From assembly GCA_030653985.1 (NCBI GenBank), contig JAURYJ010000017.1, positions 1 through 64,000 on the forward strand: a stretch of DNA of 64,000 nt. Direction: 5' to 3'. Shown piece by piece: positions 35,336 through 45,159 of the stretch (within the stretch, counting starts at the first letter, position 1; the number at the start of each line of letters is the position of its first letter). A program made the position numbers and the translations under genes. This stretch comes from Methylobacter sp. GTDB lineage: Bacteria; Pseudomonadota; Gammaproteobacteria; Methylococcales; Methylomonadaceae. The notes below the pieces were generated by a model. It was not told where the DNA came from and did no database searches. It worked only from the letters and a program-made list of their open reading frames with translations.

Positions 35336-36226
35336 ATGACCCTTAATGTTGATGTGCTGTGCGTAGGGCACGCCTCTTATGATTTGATTTTCTCGGTGAG
35401 CCGACATCCTGACGCCGATGAAAAAATAGTGGCCGACAGCCTGCTCAGTTGCGGCGGCGGCCCAGCCGCTAATGCCGCCGTTTGCATTACCAAGCTGGGT
35501 TTAACTTCCGCCTTTGCCGGTTACTTGGGACACGATCTTTACGGCGACCAACATCTCCAGGAGCTCGATGCTTACGGCGTCAACACCCAGCTGGTCGTGC
35601 GCGGCGACGTCCCTACCCCGCTATCGGCGATATTGGTTAAACCCGATGGCAAGCGCTGCTTGATCAATTACAAGGGGGACACCCAAGCCTTATCAGCCGA
35701 TGCGCTGAGCCTCACCGAAATCCCGGCAAAAGTGGTCTTGTTCGACGGGCACGAACCCCTGATCTCATTGCCGCTGGCTGAAAAAGCCAGGCAAGCCGTC
35801 ATCCCCACGGTATTGGATGCAGGCTCGGTGCATGAAGGCACCTTGGCGCTGATGCATCGCGTCGATTATCTGGTTTGTTCGGAAAAATTTGCGCGCCAAT
35901 ACGCCGACAACGAGGACAATGCCTTAAACCGACTCGCTGAACTGGCTCCCGTCGTCGTCATCACGCTGGGCGAGCGGGGGCTGATTTGGCAACGCGGCAA
36001 TCAGCAAGGCGCGCTGCCTGCTTATCCGCTGACTGCGCTTGATACCACGGGCGCCGGCGATGCATTTCATGGCGCTTTTTGCGCGGCGCTGGCAGCCGGG
36101 ATGGAGTGGCAATCGCAGCTTCGATACGCCAGTGCGGCAGGCGCTTTGTGTTGTATGCAAATGGGCGCACGTTTAGGACTGCCCGGTCGGGAAGAACATG
36201 CACGGTTATTCAATCAAGCTCTATAG
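35336..36226 (+). CDS. PfkB-family carbohydrate/nucleoside kinase
   Basis: A 296-aa ribokinase-like enzyme that phosphorylates a sugar or nucleoside with ATP. The N-terminal GGGPAANAAVCITKLG and C-terminal DTTGAGDAFHGAF signatures, with the catalytic Asp, are complete. Substrate cannot be inferred: it stands alone between divergent cusC and gspA. No ribosome site is evident before ATG 35336. Confidence 0.88.
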   Translation: MTLNVDVLCVGHASYDLIFSVSRHPDADEKIVADSLLSCGGGPAANAAVCITKLGLTSAFAGYLGHDLYGDQHLQELDAYGVNTQLVVRGDVPTPLSAILVKPDGKRCLINYKGDTQALSADALSLTEIPAKVVLFDGHEPLISLPLAEKARQAVIPTVLDAGSVHEGTLALMHRVDYLVCSEKFARQYADNEDNALNRLAELAPVVVITLGERGLIWQRGNQQGALPAYPLTALDTTGAGDAFHGAFCAALAAGMEWQSQLRYASAAGALCCMQMGARLGLPGREEHARLFNQAL

Positions 36227-36341
36227 TAAAAAACCTCAGCCATCACCGGCATCAATGGATATCAACACCTAATAGACGTTTCTTTTCAGTTGTAGGTTAC
36301 AATAATTTATCATTTTCTCTTTACCGGAAAATTTCATCACC

Positions 36342-37940
36342 TTGTATAACGCCTACTTTCATTTTAGCGAATTGCCGTTTTCGATCGCGACCGATCCGCA
36401 CTTTATTTATATGAGCCCGCGCCATCAGGAGGGTTTGGCTCATCTTCTTTACGGTATTAATTTTAGCGGGGGCTTTGTCGCTTTAACCGGCGAAGTGGGG
36501 ACCGGTAAAACCACGCTTTGCCACTGCCTATTGCAACAAATACCGAAAAATATCGATATTGCCCTGATATTGAATCCAAAACTTAATGCGATCGAATTAT
36601 TGGCTACCCTCTGCGATGAACTGGACATTAGCTATGACAAAAACCGGCAATCGTTAAAAAACCTGATCGACCGTTTAAACCAACATCTGCTCACCGCCCA
36701 TGCCAACGGCAGACGTACGGTTTTGCTGATCGATGAAGCGCAGAATTTAAGCCTGGAAGTGCTGGAACAAGTTCGCCTGTTGACCAACCTGGAAACCAGT
36801 AAAACAAAATTACTGCAAATTATTCTGGTCGGTCAGCCTGAATTGAAAGAATTACTGAATCGAAAAGATTTACGCCAGTTAAATCAGCGTATTACCGCCC
36901 GCTATCACTTGTTACCGTTATCGCTGGATGAAACCCGGGCCTATATCCAGCATCGGCTGATGGTGTGTAATGGTCGTCCGGATATATTTAAAGACAGCGC
37001 GATACGCAAAATTTACCAACTTTCTTCCGGTATACCCAGAGTGATTAACGTTCTCTGTGATCGCGCCTTGCTTGGCGCTTACTCAACCAATACTTACGTG
37101 GTTACGCCCGCACTGGTTAATCATGCTGCCCATGAAACGCTGGGGGGTGCCGATAAAAAACCGTCTTACCTGACCCCCTTATTAAGCCTGCTGTTTTTAG
37201 CGTGTATTGCTGCGGGCATTTACCATTGGCCCAAAGCGAGCAGTCAGGTTCCGGTTAATGTGGCAACACCCCACCCTGCCCTGCAAACGGAAGCTGAAAT
37301 CACTGCCGTTGCTGCGGCTAAAACGACACCGTTTTATGACTGGATCAATAATCCCGACCACTCCCTAAATACCGCATTAATCGATGCACTAAAGCTATGG
37401 GCCAAGCCCATCCCCAAGCGTCATCAGCTGGATTGTCATTACGTAGAAACAACGGGACTGCGCTGCGTATCAGGCAAAGCCAACTGGAAAGATTTGCTGG
37501 CCATTAATCATCCGGCTATTCTGGAATTCTCATTGACCGGCGAAGACAAGTTCCATGCCTTGCTTACCGGATTCAGGCAAAACCAACCCATTATTCATTT
37601 TAAAAACGCAATGAGCTTTCCGCTAGCGGATGCGTTGAAGTATTGGAACGGTTATTATTTAATGCTGGAGCCGCCGTCCATCACGGACAAAAAAACGATC
37701 TATCCCGGCCAGACCTCGGATAATGTGCTCTGGTTGCGTCATCTATTGAATAGCATTGACGGGAAAACGGAAGCCGTAGAACAACCGCGTTTTTATGATG
37801 ACAAGTTAGTTGCCCGCGTGATCAATTTTCAGCATCAGCATCAATTACCGGAAGACGGCATAGTGGGAAGCCAGACCCTGCCTTATCTAAACAACAAAGC
37901 GAAGACGCTTGATGTCCCTCACTTAGCAATAACCGATTAA
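36342..37940 (+). CDS. gspA: GspA/ExeA-type ATPase with peptidoglycan-binding domain
   Basis: A 532-aa inner-membrane AAA ATPase that, with GspB, helps the type II secretin cross or insert through the peptidoglycan in Aeromonas-type systems. It starts at TTG 36342, because the conserved MYNAYFHFSELPFSIATDP begins there; no good ribosome site is visible. Walker A is GEVGTGKTT, Walker B LLIDEAQNL; a single transmembrane helix lies at about 280-300. The C-terminal peptidoglycan-binding domain is at about 450-520 (PGQTSDNVLWLRHLL...LPEDGIVGSQTL). gspB follows 2 bases later. No other gsp gene is in the window. Confidence 0.9.
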   Translation: MYNAYFHFSELPFSIATDPHFIYMSPRHQEGLAHLLYGINFSGGFVALTGEVGTGKTTLCHCLLQQIPKNIDIALILNPKLNAIELLATLCDELDISYDKNRQSLKNLIDRLNQHLLTAHANGRRTVLLIDEAQNLSLEVLEQVRLLTNLETSKTKLLQIILVGQPELKELLNRKDLRQLNQRITARYHLLPLSLDETRAYIQHRLMVCNGRPDIFKDSAIRKIYQLSSGIPRVINVLCDRALLGAYSTNTYVVTPALVNHAAHETLGGADKKPSYLTPLLSLLFLACIAAGIYHWPKASSQVPVNVATPHPALQTEAEITAVAAAKTTPFYDWINNPDHSLNTALIDALKLWAKPIPKRHQLDCHYVETTGLRCVSGKANWKDLLAINHPAILEFSLTGEDKFHALLTGFRQNQPIIHFKNAMSFPLADALKYWNGYYLMLEPPSITDKKTIYPGQTSDNVLWLRHLLNSIDGKTEAVEQPRFYDDKLVARVINFQHQHQLPEDGIVGSQTLPYLNNKAKTLDVPHLAITD

Positions 37941-37942
37941 TC

Positions 37943-38677
37943 ATGTCTTTTATTCTAAATGCCTTACGTAAATCGGAACAGGAAAGACAAGCGCTTCAGC
38001 CTGAAACCGTCAACGATAGAATTCTTCTGCCTCAGCCACAGCAGCACAGCAATAAGACCGCCAAGTTTGTTGTCTTCCTTATTGTCGCCAATGTGTTGGT
38101 TATCGGCGGCTTCGTCTGGTTTATACGAAATGACTTAAGGTCGACGCCAGACACGGCACCCTCTATTTCCATGACACTGCCTGCACAAGAAACCCCGCTT
38201 GCAGCTGAATTCCAAGCGGAAAAAACACCGCCCCCCAAATCCAAACCCGATGCAAACTCTATTGCCGAATTGATTGACGGGCAAAAATCGGAACCGGCTC
38301 CGTTACCGCTCAAGCCGGTTATCGCAAAAAAACCGGCGGACGACACCCTTATTAAGCAAGCCGCTACGAAGAGCAAAGCAACACCGCCGCTACCAACGGC
38401 TGTCGACATTCAACCGGCTCTGCCTGAACCGATACCGATAAAAAATGACCTGCTCTTTTTAAACGATCTGCCTTTCGACTTTCGCCAGACGGTACCGAAA
38501 TTTACCATCAATGTCTTCGTCTATTCACAGCAACCTGAAGATCGCTGGGTCATGATCGATATGGTCAAATATAAACCGGGACAGCAAATAAAAAACGCGC
38601 TGCTGCTGCAAGAAATTCGCCCTGACAGCCTGGTCGTTGTTTATCAAAACCGGACATTCCAGATTAAGCGGCCGTAA
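37943..38677 (+). CDS. gspB: GspB-like secretin assembly partner
   Basis: A 244-aa protein beginning SFILNALRKSEQERQ, a motif shared by GspB-type proteins, then a transmembrane helix (VFLIVANVLVIGGFVWFI), a Pro-rich linker, and a C-terminal T2SS GspB domain. It works with GspA in secretin placement. It starts two bases after gspA stops, so the two are one unit. Confidence 0.88.
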   Translation: MSFILNALRKSEQERQALQPETVNDRILLPQPQQHSNKTAKFVVFLIVANVLVIGGFVWFIRNDLRSTPDTAPSISMTLPAQETPLAAEFQAEKTPPPKSKPDANSIAELIDGQKSEPAPLPLKPVIAKKPADDTLIKQAATKSKATPPLPTAVDIQPALPEPIPIKNDLLFLNDLPFDFRQTVPKFTINVFVYSQQPEDRWVMIDMVKYKPGQQIKNALLLQEIRPDSLVVVYQNRTFQIKRP

Positions 38678-39130
38678 ACGCAGACACTATCAATAGGGTA
38701 GAGGTCAAACACCCCACACCATCCATCTGTGCCACTTTGAACCCACTCAAGCAGCCATTCACCGCCTACCCACCTATTAACGCGGTAATGCGTCCTTTGC
38801 CGCGCCCAGGAAGCTGCACAAAAATTAACATCCTCATTAATAAGCTTCAATATATAGTATTTTTCAATCTTTCAAGACGCTACATATAGTCGCGAATGAG
38901 TTAAACGTTAGTTCCCGGATAATCTTATAGACCAGGCTGCATGAGGCTTAGCACGATTAGGAAACCGTTTCTACTGACTTAATCGCACTAATTTATTATT
39001 TCCTGAAAGTCCATAGGTATTATTACTTAATTAGATTGCTTAACCTAAGCTGAACACCTACAATCAGCTGCGTAAAAAACTTCCTAAATCGGGTAAAAAT
39101 TACAATTTCTGTTATCTGCGGAGAAAAAAA
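38678..39130. other. Leader region of the type VI secretion operon
   Basis: About 450 bases without a gene. The last part, from about 38880, is AT-rich and should contain the promoter of the T6SS operon. I looked for a -24/-12 sigma-54 pattern (GG-N10-GC) and saw none I would defend. CGGAG at 39119-39123 is the tssB ribosome site. Confidence 0.4.
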
Positions 39131-39670
39131 ATGGCAATACAAGACGAAATCCCCAAATCACGATTAACATTACGTTATAAAACCGAAGTTAATGGCCAAC
39201 CTGAAGACATCACCTTGCCTATGCGGCTGCTTGTTACCGGTGATTTTTCGCAAGGATCTTCCAGTGACCGTATCGTTGATCTCGATGAAAGGCGCATACG
39301 CAATTTGGACGGAACCAACACCGACCAGGTAATGAAAGATATGGGCATGAGCCTGAACTTTACCGTCGAAAACAAGATTGATGGCGCCGATGAAGAAGAC
39401 CTGCAAATATTCCTGCCCATTAACTCGATAAAATCTTTTTCTCCGGACCAAGTCGCTCAGCATGTTCCTAAGCTAAAAGGCTTGCTTGCCTTAAAAGAGT
39501 TGATTGGGGAGATGCTCTCTAACGTAGATAACCGCAAGGAGTTGCGTAAATTGATGGATGAACTCATGAGCAATCCAGAAAGTCTGGAAAAAGTTTTGGC
39601 CGACTTGAAAGGCTTTGAAAGCTTCAAGTTACCAGCGACTAACGAATCTACCGAAACCTCCATCAACTAG
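39131..39670 (+). CDS. tssB: T6SS sheath protein TssB (VipA/IglA)
   Basis: A 179-aa small sheath subunit that, with TssC, forms the contractile sheath around the tube. It starts MAIQDEIPKSRLTLRY, continues into the TssB pattern (MRLLVTGDFSQG, KDMGMSLNFTVENKID), and ends in a helical region. CGGAG stands seven bases before the start. It is the first gene of the T6SS operon. Confidence 0.92.
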   Translation: MAIQDEIPKSRLTLRYKTEVNGQPEDITLPMRLLVTGDFSQGSSSDRIVDLDERRIRNLDGTNTDQVMKDMGMSLNFTVENKIDGADEEDLQIFLPINSIKSFSPDQVAQHVPKLKGLLALKELIGEMLSNVDNRKELRKLMDELMSNPESLEKVLADLKGFESFKLPATNESTETSIN

Positions 39671-39688
39671 AATATTAGGAATACTATT

Positions 39689-41221
39689 ATGTCTGATGAC
39701 ACCGCTCCTGCTGCTGCTACTGCCGTTAGTACCGTTACTGCTGAAACCAATGAAGCGCTGGATCTAAAACGTTTCTTGTCGAGCATGAGGCTAAATCCTG
39801 ACGTTTCCGAACCCGTCCCTATGATTTCCAATAACCTGGAAACCGTTGCTGAAAATATTCGTGACGAGGATCGCTTTATTTCAGGGATGGCTGCCGTGTT
39901 GATGAATATCGATTCTGAAGCAGGCAAGTTCGACAAGGGCGCCGTACAAAGCTTAATCGCCCGTATCGATGACTTAGTCAATGCGCAATTGAACGAGATT
40001 ATTCATAACGAAAAATTTAAAGGCATGGAAGCCGATTGGCGTGCCTTAAACGATTTGGTTCGCACCACCAATTTCAAGGCCGACGTGATGATCGATATTA
40101 TCGATGTCAGCAAGGATGAGTTGTACGATGATTTCGACAGCAACGCGGTCGATATTACCGGTAGCGCTCTGTTTAAGAAAATTTACTTGGCCGAGTATGA
40201 CCAATACGGTGGTAAACCTTATGGCAGTATCGTGGGTTTATACGAAATTGAACATACGCCTCGCGATGAGTTCTGGCTAAAAATCATGGGTAAAATTGCC
40301 TCAGCCAGTCACGCACCTTTCATTGGCGCAGTTTCCCCGAAATTCTTTGGCTGCCAAACCATCGAAGAATTGTCCGCTATCAAGGATCTTGAAGGACTGA
40401 TGAACCATCCTCGATATGGCTCATGGAATGCGCTCAGGGAATCGGAAGCGGCTGCTTATATTGGTCTGACTTTACCCCGTTACATTCTGCGCCAACCCTA
40501 TGATCCCGATATCAACCCCTGCGGCAGCGGTAATTTCAGCTTCAAAGAGGAAGTACGCGGCGACAACAATGCCGATTATCTGTGGGGTAGTGCAACGATC
40601 CTGTTTGCACAAAACATGATCCGCTCCTTTACGACTTCAGGATGGTGTCAATATCTTCGAGGACCCAAAGGAGGAGGTTTGATTTCCGGACTGCCAGTGC
40701 ATATGTTCAACATGCGTGGCGAAGAGGAAATGAAACTTCCTGTAGAAATGGTTATCCCCGATTACCGCGAACTTGAATTTGCCAATGCCGGTTTTATGCC
40801 ACTGATTTACCGCAAAGGCACCGCCGATGCGTGTTTTTTCAGCTGCCAGGCACTGAAAAAAGCCAAGAAATTCAAAGATCCCAAAGATTCTGAAAACTCC
40901 CAATTGGTGACAAATCTTTCCTACACCTTATCCATTACCCGGATCGCTCACTATGTTAAATGCATCATGCGCGACAATATTGGCAGTAGTGCCGATGCGC
41001 CTTATATAAAGGACTCCCTGAATAACTGGATGTTCCAATATGTGACCACCGTGGTCAATCCGGATGATCTTACCTTGCGCTACTATCCGTTCAAGGCAGC
41101 GAGTGTAGATGTTCAGGAACGTCCCGGCATGCTCGGCTGGTACGATTGTAAAATTTCGGTACTGCCGCATATCCAATTCGAGGGCATGGATGTTGAATTG
41201 CGCCTAGATGCACGCTTGTAA
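39689..41221 (+). CDS. tssC: T6SS sheath protein TssC (VipB/IglB)
   Basis: A 510-aa large sheath subunit. The conserved blocks of TssC are clear: EADWRALNDLVRTTNFKADVMIDIIDVSKDEL, the later RYPYGxx-like LTLPRYILRQPYDP and the C-terminal DVQERPGMLGWYDCKISVLPHIQFEG. ClpV disassembles the contracted sheath and is encoded at 54309. It follows tssB by 18 bases. Confidence 0.95.
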   Translation: MSDDTAPAAATAVSTVTAETNEALDLKRFLSSMRLNPDVSEPVPMISNNLETVAENIRDEDRFISGMAAVLMNIDSEAGKFDKGAVQSLIARIDDLVNAQLNEIIHNEKFKGMEADWRALNDLVRTTNFKADVMIDIIDVSKDELYDDFDSNAVDITGSALFKKIYLAEYDQYGGKPYGSIVGLYEIEHTPRDEFWLKIMGKIASASHAPFIGAVSPKFFGCQTIEELSAIKDLEGLMNHPRYGSWNALRESEAAAYIGLTLPRYILRQPYDPDINPCGSGNFSFKEEVRGDNNADYLWGSATILFAQNMIRSFTTSGWCQYLRGPKGGGLISGLPVHMFNMRGEEEMKLPVEMVIPDYRELEFANAGFMPLIYRKGTADACFFSCQALKKAKKFKDPKDSENSQLVTNLSYTLSITRIAHYVKCIMRDNIGSSADAPYIKDSLNNWMFQYVTTVVNPDDLTLRYYPFKAASVDVQERPGMLGWYDCKISVLPHIQFEGMDVELRLDARL

Positions 41222-41265
41222 CCTTTTACTATTGAACATAAAAATCTAACTAAGGACAAAATATT

Positions 41266-41859
41266 ATGGCATCTTCACAATATAGTTGCAGTGTAAGGCA
41301 AGGCCTTAACTTTGAGAAAGACCAGCAGGTGTTGGTTGGACATCTTGTCAGCATGTCGGTCGGCGGCCAAGCATTAGAGGCCGATATGGCTTTGACTATA
41401 CCGACAGCGACCTTTTCATCAGGTGACGCAGTCACAGAATCAACATCAGTTGTCGGTGTGGTTGCCGATATATCTTGGCAAGGCGGCTATGCAGATCCAC
41501 TGCATTTTACTGTTCATGTCAGCACTGAAAATCAAAAATTAATAGCCATTAAAACGCATACCAACCTGTTGGATAATGACGTGGTATTTCAGTTCAATAT
41601 CTGGGCTTACGATCCAATTGCCAAAGTGTACTATCTGGCATTTCATTCCAATGAAACTGACATGAACGGCCTGATCTTGAAAGAGGGCGGTAATCTGGCG
41701 CTGCAAATTAGCCCAGATGCTTCCACTATCGTGAAATCACCACTAAATTATGAAATGTACATTGGCATTATGCCCCAGGAAACAGCTCAGGTGCTTAATT
41801 TGGCGGTTTCCAATACCGACAAATTCGTCAAAACCTGGGGTGTCGCGGTATCAACTTAA
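41266..41859 (+). CDS. Predicted T6SS tube protein (Hcp-like position, divergent)
   Basis: A 197-aa protein in the place usually held by hcp, just after the sheath genes and before tssK. It has a good ribosome site (AAGGA) and a predicted all-beta pattern, ending KFVKTWGVAVST. Canonical Hcp is about 160-172 aa and starts differently; I see no direct Hcp signature. The size is closer to Francisella IglC (about 210 aa), which replaces Hcp in that subtype, but no clear sequence match is visible. The tube role is an inference from position, since no other Hcp gene exists in the locus. Confidence 0.55.
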   Translation: MASSQYSCSVRQGLNFEKDQQVLVGHLVSMSVGGQALEADMALTIPTATFSSGDAVTESTSVVGVVADISWQGGYADPLHFTVHVSTENQKLIAIKTHTNLLDNDVVFQFNIWAYDPIAKVYYLAFHSNETDMNGLILKEGGNLALQISPDASTIVKSPLNYEMYIGIMPQETAQVLNLAVSNTDKFVKTWGVAVST

Positions 41860-41907
41860 ATTTCCTTGTTGACTAACACCATAAGCCTCGTGGCTATTTA
41901 TTAATTT

Positions 41908-43158
41908 ATGTACAATCGCCTATCACGAGTTTTGTGGACGATGGGGCAGGCATTATTGCCTGCACATCTGCGTGCCCTGGAAGAATCCTTGTTGGCTGAC
42001 AGTGCCTTGCGCTTCAGTCGGCAGGAGGCGCCAGGTTATGGTCTGTACCGGTTAAGATGGAACGAAAACCTGTTAATCGAAGGCGTATTGTCTTTGGACG
42101 AGATGACGCTGGTGTTATTTTCAGGTTTGCTGTTGGAGTTGAAAGCAAATGCACAGGTAGCTCCACTGAATCTTAATATTCCCGGCACCACTTTGGTGCC
42201 GGTTTATGTGCATGTGCGCTGCCGTCCTGAGGACAGTAACGAGCGTGACGCCGGGTCACCGACGATTAAACGCGATAATGTCAATTGTTGGCTTTGGTCT
42301 CTGGAACTTTCCACTGAACAAGAAAATCCTGACACCCTGGAAAGTTTTCGTCTGGCCGAGTTTGAAAAACAACCGGATGGTTCATGGCGGCTTTCCTCCC
42401 GCTATATTCCACCGTTAGTGTGCCTGGGTTCAGTGCCGTTTCTGAAAGAGGAATTGACTGTACTGGTTCATAAACTTGAAGCCTATCATTATCAGTTGAC
42501 TCAGGAAATTGCGGCCATTTATCTATCGGGTGCCGATCTGGTCAACGCTAAGCAGTGCCTGAAAAGTGTTGTGCAAATGCAACGCTTTCTTGCCAATCTG
42601 TTTGCCCAAATTTCTCCTCACCCTTATACGGTGTACGAACAATTAAAGCACTTTTATGTCGACTTGTGCTTCTATCATAACAACACCCCGCAATTTGCCA
42701 CCAGCCCTTATCGCCATGAGCAACTTGTCGAGGTATTCCGTGAAACGCTTGGGCCACTGAATGACCAATTACAGTTGAGTCAGATGCGTTCACCCTATTT
42801 GCCATTTACCCTGCTTGCCGGCATCGTACGAGCTAGCCTACCCGAGTCGATTCGTGAGGCAAAAGAAATCTACCTGTTGGTGCAAAAAGGAGGCGTCACC
42901 AAAGCCGTCAGTCTTGATGGTTTTAAGATTGCCGCGGTCAGCCGCATTCCGATAGTGCATAAATTTTATTTGCAAGGCATCCCTTGCAAACGCATGGAGC
43001 GTCCGCCATTCCAGAACTCCTTTGGTCCTGAGGTGGATATTTACCAAATCAGTCTAGGTGAAGAATGGGATCATGCTCTGGATGAACTGGCACTGGGTTT
43101 TTACGCTGATCCAAAGTTCACCGAAGAAAATTTCTTCCTTTATTGGAGATCGGTCTGA
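41908..43158 (+). CDS. tssK: T6SS baseplate protein TssK
   Basis: A 416-aa baseplate component that links the baseplate to the membrane complex (TssL/TssM). The N-terminal TMGQALLPAHLRALEESLL and the long C-terminal region (LYLLVQKGG..., HKFYLQGIP, FLYWRS) follow the TssK family. It ends TGATG, overlapping the tssE start. Confidence 0.88.
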   Translation: MYNRLSRVLWTMGQALLPAHLRALEESLLADSALRFSRQEAPGYGLYRLRWNENLLIEGVLSLDEMTLVLFSGLLLELKANAQVAPLNLNIPGTTLVPVYVHVRCRPEDSNERDAGSPTIKRDNVNCWLWSLELSTEQENPDTLESFRLAEFEKQPDGSWRLSSRYIPPLVCLGSVPFLKEELTVLVHKLEAYHYQLTQEIAAIYLSGADLVNAKQCLKSVVQMQRFLANLFAQISPHPYTVYEQLKHFYVDLCFYHNNTPQFATSPYRHEQLVEVFRETLGPLNDQLQLSQMRSPYLPFTLLAGIVRASLPESIREAKEIYLLVQKGGVTKAVSLDGFKIAAVSRIPIVHKFYLQGIPCKRMERPPFQNSFGPEVDIYQISLGEEWDHALDELALGFYADPKFTEENFFLYWRSV

Positions 43159-43526
43159 TGGCGTTGCTACGTAAATTAGCAGGCGACAAGGATAAGGCTG
43201 ACGACGATGAAATCAATAGTATCATCGATAATCTGAATAATGTACTCGGCAGCAAACGCGATTATGGCTTTTTTTTGCAAAATTTTGGCTTGTCCGACTA
43301 CAAATATCTCGGTACCAGCGATTATATCGGGAAGGCGCTAATCGCCGAAATCGCCGAAAATATCGAACGCTTCGAACCAAGAATTGTGTTGAACAACATT
43401 GAACATATCAAGGTCGACAAGCGCTTTGACCTGGCTTTTAGCCTGGATTGCAGTGTGCGTAACAACAATCACACCCTAAAGTTATTTTTAAATCCCGTAC
43501 TTGATCGTTACCAGGTTCAGCTATGA
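43158..43526 (+). CDS. tssE: T6SS baseplate wedge protein TssE (gp25-like)
   Basis: A 122-aa gp25-like protein that initiates sheath assembly. The core DDDEINSIIDNLNNVLGSKRDYGFFLQNFGLSD and IAENIERFEPRIVLNNI match gp25/TssE. I start at ATG 43158, which overlaps the tssK stop, with GGAG ten bases upstream; the longer frame (43143) begins before that site. It overlaps the next gene by ATGA. Confidence 0.85.
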   Translation: MALLRKLAGDKDKADDDEINSIIDNLNNVLGSKRDYGFFLQNFGLSDYKYLGTSDYIGKALIAEIAENIERFEPRIVLNNIEHIKVDKRFDLAFSLDCSVRNNNHTLKLFLNPVLDRYQVQL

Positions 43527-45157
43527 GTCGTTTTTCCGGAGATTTAACGATTACGCTGGTAGTGACTATTGCCGGTCAGGCCCACACTATTCCTGCCGGT
43601 AACGTCAAGTTCCTGGAGCTTAGCCTGACCCCTTACGGTTTTAACGGCAAAATAAGTTTTGTGGTGTCTTGCGAAGAGTCGACCGATGCGCTATTTACCC
43701 CGATAACCACGCAAAACGATTTAATCGAGGTGTCATTGCAAGTAGAGACTTATTCCAATGATGCCTCTGCCGTGATCAGTCCGCTTATCTTGAATGGTTT
43801 AGTCACCGCCAGGGGGTTTTCGGAACAAACGCTGAGTAATGTTCTCAAAACCCAGGCGTTTATGTTACATCGGCATTACCATCTGGAATTTGCCGATCCT
43901 GCCCAAGTGTTATGGAAACAACATTATCCTTGTGACCTGCTGACCGATACCACCTTGAAGGCGCTGATTACCGCCCACAAGAGTGCAAAAATCGACCTGT
44001 TGTACGACTGGACGGTCTTGGATGAAACCTATCCGGTGCTGGCCCTGTCTTTGGGAGCACCGGGCAACCCGGCAAGTTTTTACGATTACCTGATATGGTT
44101 AGTCGATAGCAATAATGGCGTTTTCAGCTATGATTTTGTCACCCATCAATATTCTCTCAGTACCGCAAAAATCCAGTCTGAAACCACCCAGTCGCTAAAT
44201 TCTCTGGAAGTTGCGGCATTTGGCGTCAGTTTTCCTGAAATCCGTCGCCACCAACCCAATGTCCTGAATGCTTACTCGGAAAGCCCGCTAAATACCGCCA
44301 TCACTAACACTCAGGTGGCCAGTCCAATCCGCCGTGATTACATTGCACGCTATCCGATTGCAGCGGACATGCAGGCGCGAGTGACGCTGGAAACAGCGAG
44401 GTTAAAGCAGCATTTGCACGAGGTCTGGGTCGAATACCATCACTTTCCCATGCAGATTACCCCGCCGGGCCAGTTGGTCGATTTTAAGGGTTCCTCTGCC
44501 TGGAACGCGTCCTTATTTGTACACGCCAACACCTATCAGGTAAGGGAATGGCATTTGCTCGCCCGTTCGGCGGAGCAGGAATTAACGCTCGACCTGAATA
44601 ACACCTACAGTCGCTATGAGATAGAACATAGCCTGAAGCTGGATAGCAGTTTGGAACTGAACGTGGCTTTGCCGCCCTATGCCCTCCCCGTTTATCCTTT
44701 TTTCGTCGAAGGCAAAATCGTCAGTGAACAAGGCGAGGAGGCCGATCTGAGTTATCAATTCTACACAGATGAAGACACCTCGATTAATTATTACCAGATC
44801 AGCATTCCGTTGTGGGCTGATAAAAAGGTACGCGCAGCCTACCAGTCGAATATGGATACCGGGCAATTTTACTTTCCCCCGTATAAAAATGCCCGGGTGC
44901 TGGTCGGCTTAGGTTTTGATAACGCCGTTATTACTGAATTTCTTGATTGGGGCAGCGGCACTGCCCTGCCTATGGATTCCCAGGGGAACCAGTTGGTCAT
45001 GGGTAAGTCAACGACCAGCCAGAACATTATTAAGCATAGCTATGTGGATAGTAAGCCTGAATTGCAGATTCAGCGTACTGACGATAAAGATACCGAACTA
45101 TTACAGTTCTCCACCGGTTACATCATCTTGCAAACCCAGCAAGAAGAGGAAAGCTGA
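43523..45157 (+). CDS. VgrG-like spike hub protein
   Basis: A 544-aa protein resembling the gp27 base and the gp5 OB-fold of VgrG: IPLWADKKVRAAYQSNMDTGQFYFPPYKNARVLVGLGFDN matches the OB-fold/linker region of VgrG, while the N-terminal 400 aa are diverged. It ends soon after the OB-fold with no beta-helix. The needle appears to be supplied by the next gene. An ATGA overlap with tssE supports coupling. Function (spike base) is inferred from domain shape. Confidence 0.7.
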   Translation: MSRFSGDLTITLVVTIAGQAHTIPAGNVKFLELSLTPYGFNGKISFVVSCEESTDALFTPITTQNDLIEVSLQVETYSNDASAVISPLILNGLVTARGFSEQTLSNVLKTQAFMLHRHYHLEFADPAQVLWKQHYPCDLLTDTTLKALITAHKSAKIDLLYDWTVLDETYPVLALSLGAPGNPASFYDYLIWLVDSNNGVFSYDFVTHQYSLSTAKIQSETTQSLNSLEVAAFGVSFPEIRRHQPNVLNAYSESPLNTAITNTQVASPIRRDYIARYPIAADMQARVTLETARLKQHLHEVWVEYHHFPMQITPPGQLVDFKGSSAWNASLFVHANTYQVREWHLLARSAEQELTLDLNNTYSRYEIEHSLKLDSSLELNVALPPYALPVYPFFVEGKIVSEQGEEADLSYQFYTDEDTSINYYQISIPLWADKKVRAAYQSNMDTGQFYFPPYKNARVLVGLGFDNAVITEFLDWGSGTALPMDSQGNQLVMGKSTTSQNIIKHSYVDSKPELQIQRTDDKDTELLQFSTGYIILQTQQEEES

Positions 45158-45159
45158 TC

